Shown here: piece by piece, positions 31,921 to 35,787 of the stretch
Layout: the number at the start of each line of letters is the position of its first letter
Position numbering within the stretch: the first letter of the stretch is position 1
Origin: UBA3222 sp002363035
GTDB taxonomy: Bacteria > Verrucomicrobiota > Verrucomicrobiia > Opitutales > UBA9783
Reading direction: 5' to 3'
NCBI GenBank assembly: GCA_946646575.1
Contig: CAMPCR010000004.1
Location: 1-35,787, forward strand
Length of the DNA: 35,787 nt
The notes under the pieces: generated by a model
Told to the model about the DNA's origin: nothing
Database searches by the model: none
The model's input: the letters and a program-made list of their open reading frames with translations, nothing else
Translations under genes and position numbers: made by a program

Positions 31921-32020
31921 ACGCCTTTACTTCTTTAAAATAACTTGTGCTATTTTTATATAGGATCGAAAGGTTTCGTTTATCGCCACTCTCTTACCAG
32001 GGGCAGACTCCAACCGATAT

Positions 32021-32878
32021 CTACTTTGCAGAAGCAGCAGGATTATTGGAAGCTCCTTTATCCGTCGGCGCAGGCTTTGAAGCCTCTTTGTCCGCACCTG
32101 CCGACTTCATCGGCTTCACGACCTTTACGACTTCCACGTCAAACACCAACGTCGAACCTGCCGGAATTCCGGGAATATCATATTCGCCGTACCCCAAATT
32201 GTCGGGAATGTACAACGTCGCTTTCCCGCCTTCACTCAACAATTGCAATCCTTCCTTAATGCCGGGAATGACGCCGTTAAGCGGGAACGTTACCGTCTTC
32301 TCCTTTGATTCATCAAAAACCTTTCCGTCAATCAGACTTCCTTTGTAATAAATTTCGACCGAATCTTCCTCGTTCGCCTTCGCGCCGCTACCCGCTTTTG
32401 TAATTTCATAAACCAATCCAGAAGCCGACTTCTTTAAATTCTTGTTCGCTTCCATGGTTTTTTTGATGAACTCCTCGCCCTTTTTGCGATTTTCCGCCGC
32501 AATCACTTTTACCTCCGCCATTCGCTTTTTCTCGCTTTCCGCCGAACGATCTTTCAAAAATTTCTGCATCGGCTCCATGATATCGCCCAGTTTCGTCGGC
32601 GCCTCTTTCCCTTCCAACGCCAAACGCGCGCCCTCCATGTAGACCGACTGTTCATCGGCACTCAAATCGAGACTCCGAATGCCGCTTTGCATGGTATTCA
32701 TCCAACCCAAAACCTTAAAATATACCTTACTATCGGCAACGGTTTCTTTCTTCGACGCCGTTTCCTTGGCGACAGAAGCTGTGCTATCTGACGTTTGCTT
32801 CTCCGCCGGTGCTCCGAAAAGCGACGTCGCAAAACAGCCGATACCGTAAAAAACAGAAAACTTCTTAAGAACTTCCAT
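32021..32878 (-). CDS. fkpA: Secreted FKBP-type peptidyl-prolyl isomerase (FkpA/Mip-like)
   Basis: 285 aa. A signal peptide (MEVLKKFSVFYGIGCFATSLFGA) is followed by a Ser/Thr/Lys-rich segment and an N-terminal helical dimerisation region with long charged helices (KKRMAEVKVIAAENRKKGEEF). The C-terminal FKBP domain has the hallmarks VEIYYKGSLIDGKVFDES, VIPGIKEGLQLLSEGGKATLYIP, LGYGEYDIPGIPAGSTLVFDVEVV. An Ala/Lys/Pro-rich tail follows. This is the architecture of periplasmic FkpA and of Legionella/Chlamydia Mip, which fold exported proteins and aid host cell infection. The ATG has AAGGTG upstream. It is downstream of serS in the same orientation with a promoter candidate in the serS 3' end. 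Confidence 0.92.
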   Translation of the reverse strand: MEVLKKFSVFYGIGCFATSLFGAPAEKQTSDSTASVAKETASKKETVADSKVYFKVLGWMNTMQSGIRSLDLSADEQSVYMEGARLALEGKEAPTKLGDIMEPMQKFLKDRSAESEKKRMAEVKVIAAENRKKGEEFIKKTMEANKNLKKSASGLVYEITKAGSGAKANEEDSVEIYYKGSLIDGKVFDESKEKTVTFPLNGVIPGIKEGLQLLSEGGKATLYIPDNLGYGEYDIPGIPAGSTLVFDVEVVKVVKPMKSAGADKEASKPAPTDKGASNNPAASAK

Positions 32879-32896
32879 GCTTACACCTTTGTCTTC

Positions 32897-32925
32897 AGGG
32901 AAAAACTGTCTGAAAATCCTGTCAA
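32897..32925 (-). promoter_or_regulatory. Candidate promoter of the FKBP gene
   Basis: On the minus strand there is a perfect TTGACA (32925-32920), a 17-nt spacer and a weak -10 TTCCCT (32902-32897). The leader of about 11-18 nt carries AAGGTG before ATG 32878. Confidence 0.4.
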
Positions 32926-32933
32926 GGCTTTTT

Positions 32934-34196
32934 TTATAATTGAATTACTTCTTCCAAAAGCCAACTCTTCAACACCGACGGCACGCGAATGCGACCGTCG
33001 CCGAGATGATTGTTTTCCAAAAGCGCCGCCAGAACGCGCGGAACCGCCAGCCCCGAGCCGTTAAGCGTGTGAACAAATTTCAAAGTTCCTTCGGCGGTTC
33101 GATAACGAATGTTGGCGCGACGTGCCTGAAAATCCGTGAAACAACTGCAACTGGACACCTCCAGCCAGCGTTGCTGCCCTGCCGCCCATACCTCCAAATC
33201 GTATTGTTTGGCGTGCGGGAAACCCAGGTCGCCGGTGCAAATTTCCAAAACGCGATAGGGCAATTCCAGCGCCTGCAACAAACCCTCCGCGTCCTTGCGC
33301 AACGCTTCCAGAGCTTCGAAACTTTTCTCCGGCCGCACCCATTGCACCAACTCGACCTTATCAAACTGATGCAGGCGATTGAGACCGCGGACATCCTTGC
33401 CCCAACTGCCGGCTTCGCGTCGAAAACACGCCGAGTAAGCGCAGTATTTTTTCGGCAAATCGCGTTCTTCGAAAATTTCGTCGCGGAAGAAATTCGTCAC
33501 CGGCACCTCCGCCGTCGGGATGCAATAAAAACCGTCGCCGGTGCCGTACATCTGACCCTCTTTGTCCGGCAACTGCCCTGTCGCCGTCGCGCTCGCCGCA
33601 TTGACCAACAGCGGCGGCAACAGCTCCGTATAGCCGTTTTCGCGTGCCGATTGGAGGAAAAACGCAATCAGTGCACGCACCAAACGTGCCACGGAACCGA
33701 CATAAAACGGAAAACCGGCGCCTGTTACCTTGTTCCCGCGCGCAAAATCCAATCCGTGCTCGAAATTCGGCAGTTCGTAATGCGGGCAGGCGTGCGAAAA
33801 ATCCTCGTTTTGCGGATGCCGTTGATAAAGCTCTTTATTTCCCTGCGACGTTTTTCCGATCGGCACCGACGCATCGGGGATGTTCGGAACCGTCAGCCAC
33901 AACGCCTGAAATTCCGCCTCTGCCGCCTTAAAGGAAGCTTCCAGGCGTTTGGTTTCGTCCGAAAGAACTTTCAAATTCCGAACGGTTTCTTTAAACGCCT
34001 CCGACGTTTTATCCAAAGATGCGAGCGCTTTGCTTTCGGCTTGTTGTCGCGCCCGCGCCGCCTCAAACGCTTTCAGTGCTTCCAGACGTTTGGCGTCCGA
34101 AGCCCGAACGGCATCGCAATCACACGCAAAGTGCTTGGTTGCCAATTTTGCTTTTACTTCGTCAAAGTGTTCCCGAAAAAAATGAATATCCAACAT
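32934..34196 (-). CDS. serS: Seryl-tRNA synthetase
   Basis: 420 aa, the usual length. The N-terminal antiparallel coiled coil (about residues 30-110, EAARARQQAESKALASLDKT) binds the tRNA-Ser variable arm. The class II core follows: motif 2 YSACFRREAGSWGKDVRGL, the aminoacyl-adenylate region HQFDKVELVQWV, EVSSCSCFTDFQARRANIRY, and motif 3 HTLNGSGLAVPRVLAALLEN. It starts MLDIHFFREHFDEVKAKL, matching the family start. Charges tRNA-Ser and tRNA-Sec. It lies 132 nt downstream of tRNA-Leu on the same strand. Confidence 0.97.
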   Translation of the reverse strand: MLDIHFFREHFDEVKAKLATKHFACDCDAVRASDAKRLEALKAFEAARARQQAESKALASLDKTSEAFKETVRNLKVLSDETKRLEASFKAAEAEFQALWLTVPNIPDASVPIGKTSQGNKELYQRHPQNEDFSHACPHYELPNFEHGLDFARGNKVTGAGFPFYVGSVARLVRALIAFFLQSARENGYTELLPPLLVNAASATATGQLPDKEGQMYGTGDGFYCIPTAEVPVTNFFRDEIFEERDLPKKYCAYSACFRREAGSWGKDVRGLNRLHQFDKVELVQWVRPEKSFEALEALRKDAEGLLQALELPYRVLEICTGDLGFPHAKQYDLEVWAAGQQRWLEVSSCSCFTDFQARRANIRYRTAEGTLKFVHTLNGSGLAVPRVLAALLENNHLGDGRIRVPSVLKSWLLEEVIQL

Positions 34197-34328
34197 AAGA
34201 CAGACGTAAAAATCGGAATAAACGCGAAAGTTCCCTCTTTAATCGGCGGCCTTGGAACGATAATAAAGATTTACCGTTAATCGAAAAAACACCCGCATTT
34301 ACCCATTATCATCCTTAAAAACCGACTC

Positions 34329-34413
34329 TGGTGCTCAAGACGGGACTCGAACCCGTAAGCCTTGCGGCACATGCACCTCAAACATGCGTGTCTACCAATT
34401 CCACCACCTGAGC
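34329..34413 (-). tRNA. tRNA-Leu(GAG)
   Basis: 85 nt with encoded CCA (complement of 34329-34331). Acceptor GCTCAGG pairs with CTTGAGC, and the D region GTGGAATTGGTAGACAC is typical of Leu. The anticodon stem CATGT/GCATG surrounds loop TTGAGGT with anticodon GAG (34379-34377). A long variable arm (TGCCGCAAGGCT) and T arm CGGGTTCGAGTCCCG follow. Confidence 0.96.
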
Positions 34414-34539
34414 ACTCATCCGGAATCTATCATAGGATGTGTGTTTTATGCAATTCAAAAATTGTATTTTTTCCCAAAATACCCATGCGACCGTAAATCA
34501 ACGCTGATGGGACTCGAACATCGAGAACTGCCCGCACAA

Positions 34540-35481
34540 TCACTTTCCGGACTTCACTGTAACATTTTTGTACAAGCATACGCCGTTCTTAGGATGGAAA
34601 TGCGAAAACTTCCCGTTGTCATACTCGAAGAGTTCGATTTTTTCGAGCACATTACTTTCTATATTGATCGTAAATTGGAGCGTGAGATTATAGTAGAAGG
34701 TTGCTCGTTGGGCATCGATGGGGCTAAAATCTCTAAAGTATGATTTCACGATCACCGTTGGATTAAGTTTCTTTCCACTGTCGGTTGTGAGAAAAATTTC
34801 ATGATGGATATCGATGCCTCTCTGTAAGCGTTCTCCGTTTGCTTTTACATCTTCCATAACTGAATCGAAACCGTCCGCAAACTTATCGACGACAGCATTG
34901 CCAAGAATTTTACGCAAAAAACGCTCACTCGATATGACGTACATACACGTTGTTAAATTTTCTCGTGTCTTTGCATTCATATTCAGTTCGCCTGTTGTCT
35001 CACAGCACGCCTGTATGTGTCTGGAAAAGACGTTAATGGCGAACGGGTGCTGTGCAATAAGGGATCGAATGTTGCTCGATCCGTTTTTGAGCAAAAACAT
35101 TTTAAACTTGTAACCTGGAAGACCCTCGTTCTCGCGGTTCGCAAGTTTCTGTTTTTGTTCGTCCATAAGCCTATATATTTTTTTCAATCTTTCGCTACTC
35201 AACAGGCACCACTTATCGTACTTCCGCTCCCATTCACGACGTTCCCGTTCCTGTAACGACACACACTGCATCAACGGGGCACCCGAAGTTACAAATTTAT
35301 CCCGCAATCCTCCATAAATTGCGCTGTAATCAAGATGAAGCCCCGTAGTGGGATGAAGCCATGTGTCAAGAATGTCGGCAACCGGATAAAACTCTGAATG
35401 AAGTTGAAAAGGGAAACATCCGACGGATGCACATGCTACATGAAACATTGTTTTTAGAAGACTATTTTTCAGCTTTCCCAT
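34540..35481 (-). CDS. Unrecognised secreted protein
   Basis: 313 aa from ATG 35481, chosen because it gives a signal peptide (MGKLKNSLLKTMFHVACASV, cleavage near CFPFQ). ATG 35487 is an alternative, and longer in-frame starts up to 35577 are less natural. The mature part is mixed alpha/beta. It has a charged helical segment (ERERREWERKYDKWCLLSSE), a region with LTTCMYVISSERFLRKILGN, and a beta-rich C-terminal part (ATFYYNLTLQFTINIESN) ending in HFHPKNGVCLYKNVTVKSGK. No family is recognised. It belongs with the other AT-rich exported proteins in this window (2593, 3836, 29576) as a candidate host-interaction or envelope protein. Confidence 0.7.
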   Translation of the reverse strand: MGKLKNSLLKTMFHVACASVGCFPFQLHSEFYPVADILDTWLHPTTGLHLDYSAIYGGLRDKFVTSGAPLMQCVSLQERERREWERKYDKWCLLSSERLKKIYRLMDEQKQKLANRENEGLPGYKFKMFLLKNGSSNIRSLIAQHPFAINVFSRHIQACCETTGELNMNAKTRENLTTCMYVISSERFLRKILGNAVVDKFADGFDSVMEDVKANGERLQRGIDIHHEIFLTTDSGKKLNPTVIVKSYFRDFSPIDAQRATFYYNLTLQFTINIESNVLEKIELFEYDNGKFSHFHPKNGVCLYKNVTVKSGK

Positions 35482-35737
35482 ACGCATCCAGTGAAAAGCT
35501 AAAATATTTTCGTATGCAAGTCTTTTTTTCACAATATAGACACTCATATTTCTTGGAACGGGCGAAATATGAAACATTTTCCTTTTGTATCTCCTTTTGT
35601 ATCCGCTCCCCTGTCGCGCGTCGGCGAAGAAAGATAAAATCCGAAAGAGTAAGCAGGTTTATTTAGACCGAACAACAACGCTGCTTTTAAACTTTTCGAC
35701 GGAACGGCAAACCTTCATAATCGCAACCATCCCCCCC

Positions 35738-35787
35738 TGGAGCCGGCTGTCAGACTTGAACTGACGACCGTCCGCTTACAAGGCGGG
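35738..35787 (-). tRNA. tRNA-Thr(TGT), 3' part, cut by the window end
   Basis: On the minus strand the visible part begins in the anticodon stem. CCCGC, loop CTTGTAA with anticodon TGT, GCGGA, a 5-nt variable loop, T arm GTCAG-TTCAAGT-CTGAC, acceptor strand AGCCGGC, discriminator T, then CCA (complement of 35738-35740). The D arm and 5' acceptor lie beyond the window. The outermost anticodon-stem pair is C/A. Confidence 0.85.

Larger units (their letters stand above)
31196..32020. other. Long region without a supported gene
   Basis: 825 nt between two convergent genes. Several frames of 40-115 codons are open (for example ATG 31197 to 31541) but have no motifs, no ribosome binding sites and Arg/Thr/Ser-rich composition. 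Visible structure includes CCCCG/CGGGG (31507-31522), ATTATGC-N5-GCATAAT (31545-31563), CCCG/CGGG (near 31597-31609), and the fkpA terminator (31880-31920). A small RNA or a decayed gene is possible, but I see no proof. Confidence 0.5.

Noticed and set aside
32940..34280. 446-codon plus-strand frame opposite serS
   Set aside because: Exact antisense shadow of SerRS with Arg/Gln/His-rich composition.

Overview
This window looks like a chromosomal segment of a host-associated, probably intracellular, Gram-negative bacterium of the PVC superphylum, most likely a Verrucomicrobiota member near Opitutae. Three things support this. There is an ATP/ADP translocase (17425-18948) and a UhpC/GlpT-type sugar-phosphate antiporter (185-1531), a pairing known from chlamydiae and other intracellular bacteria. 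The AtpF N-terminus and a 158-residue conserved hypothetical protein (22618-23094) resemble Opitutae proteins as I remember them. BamD, ExbB and ExbD indicate a Gram-negative envelope. The taxonomic call is an inference from remembered family patterns; no search was run.

Layout, left to right. 1-1.9 kb: UhpC-like transporter followed by a 3' remnant of truB. 2.0-5.8 kb: a visibly AT-richer island of unrecognised secreted or surface-type proteins, including one locus broken by an in-frame stop and a frameshift and carrying a 29-bp direct repeat. 6.1-8.5 kb (minus): bamD, exbB, a small membrane-anchored protein and exbD, an outer-membrane assembly and energy-transduction operon. 8.8-9.9 kb: tRNA-Val(GAC) and a CPBP intramembrane protease. 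10.3-17.2 kb: a complete F1Fo ATP synthase operon (a, c, b, delta, alpha, gamma, beta, epsilon) ending in a YbgC-type thioesterase. 17.4-18.9 kb: the nucleotide translocase. 19.2-22.3 kb (minus): an 800-aa O-antigen ligase/Wzy-like membrane protein with TPRs, and an AlkD-like glycosylase. 22.6-25.1 kb (minus): the conserved hypothetical, dnaA, and an upstream region with DnaA boxes. 25.2-27.3 kb (minus): a radical SAM protein, a YqgE/AlgH protein and a dCMP deaminase. 27.4-29.4 kb (plus): PlsC and an NtrC-type sigma-54 activator. 29.6-31.2 kb: a secreted protein with an HEIGH metalloprotease motif. 31.2-32.0 kb: apparently gene-free DNA with several dyads. 32.0-34.4 kb (minus): a secreted FKBP/Mip-type isomerase, SerRS and tRNA-Leu(GAG). 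34.5-35.5 kb (minus): another unrecognised secreted protein. 35.7 kb to the end: the 3' half of tRNA-Thr(TGT).

Together the genes suggest a cell that can make ATP by oxidative phosphorylation and also import ATP and sugar phosphates from a host. Several secreted proteins (the 2.6-5.8 kb island, the HEIGH protein, the Mip-type FKBP, the 34.5 kb protein) are candidate host-interaction factors. A recurrent signal is that several first genes have a recognisable -10 hexamer only 5-10 nt before an ATG or GTG with no room for a Shine-Dalgarno sequence. This suggests leaderless or nearly leaderless mRNAs.
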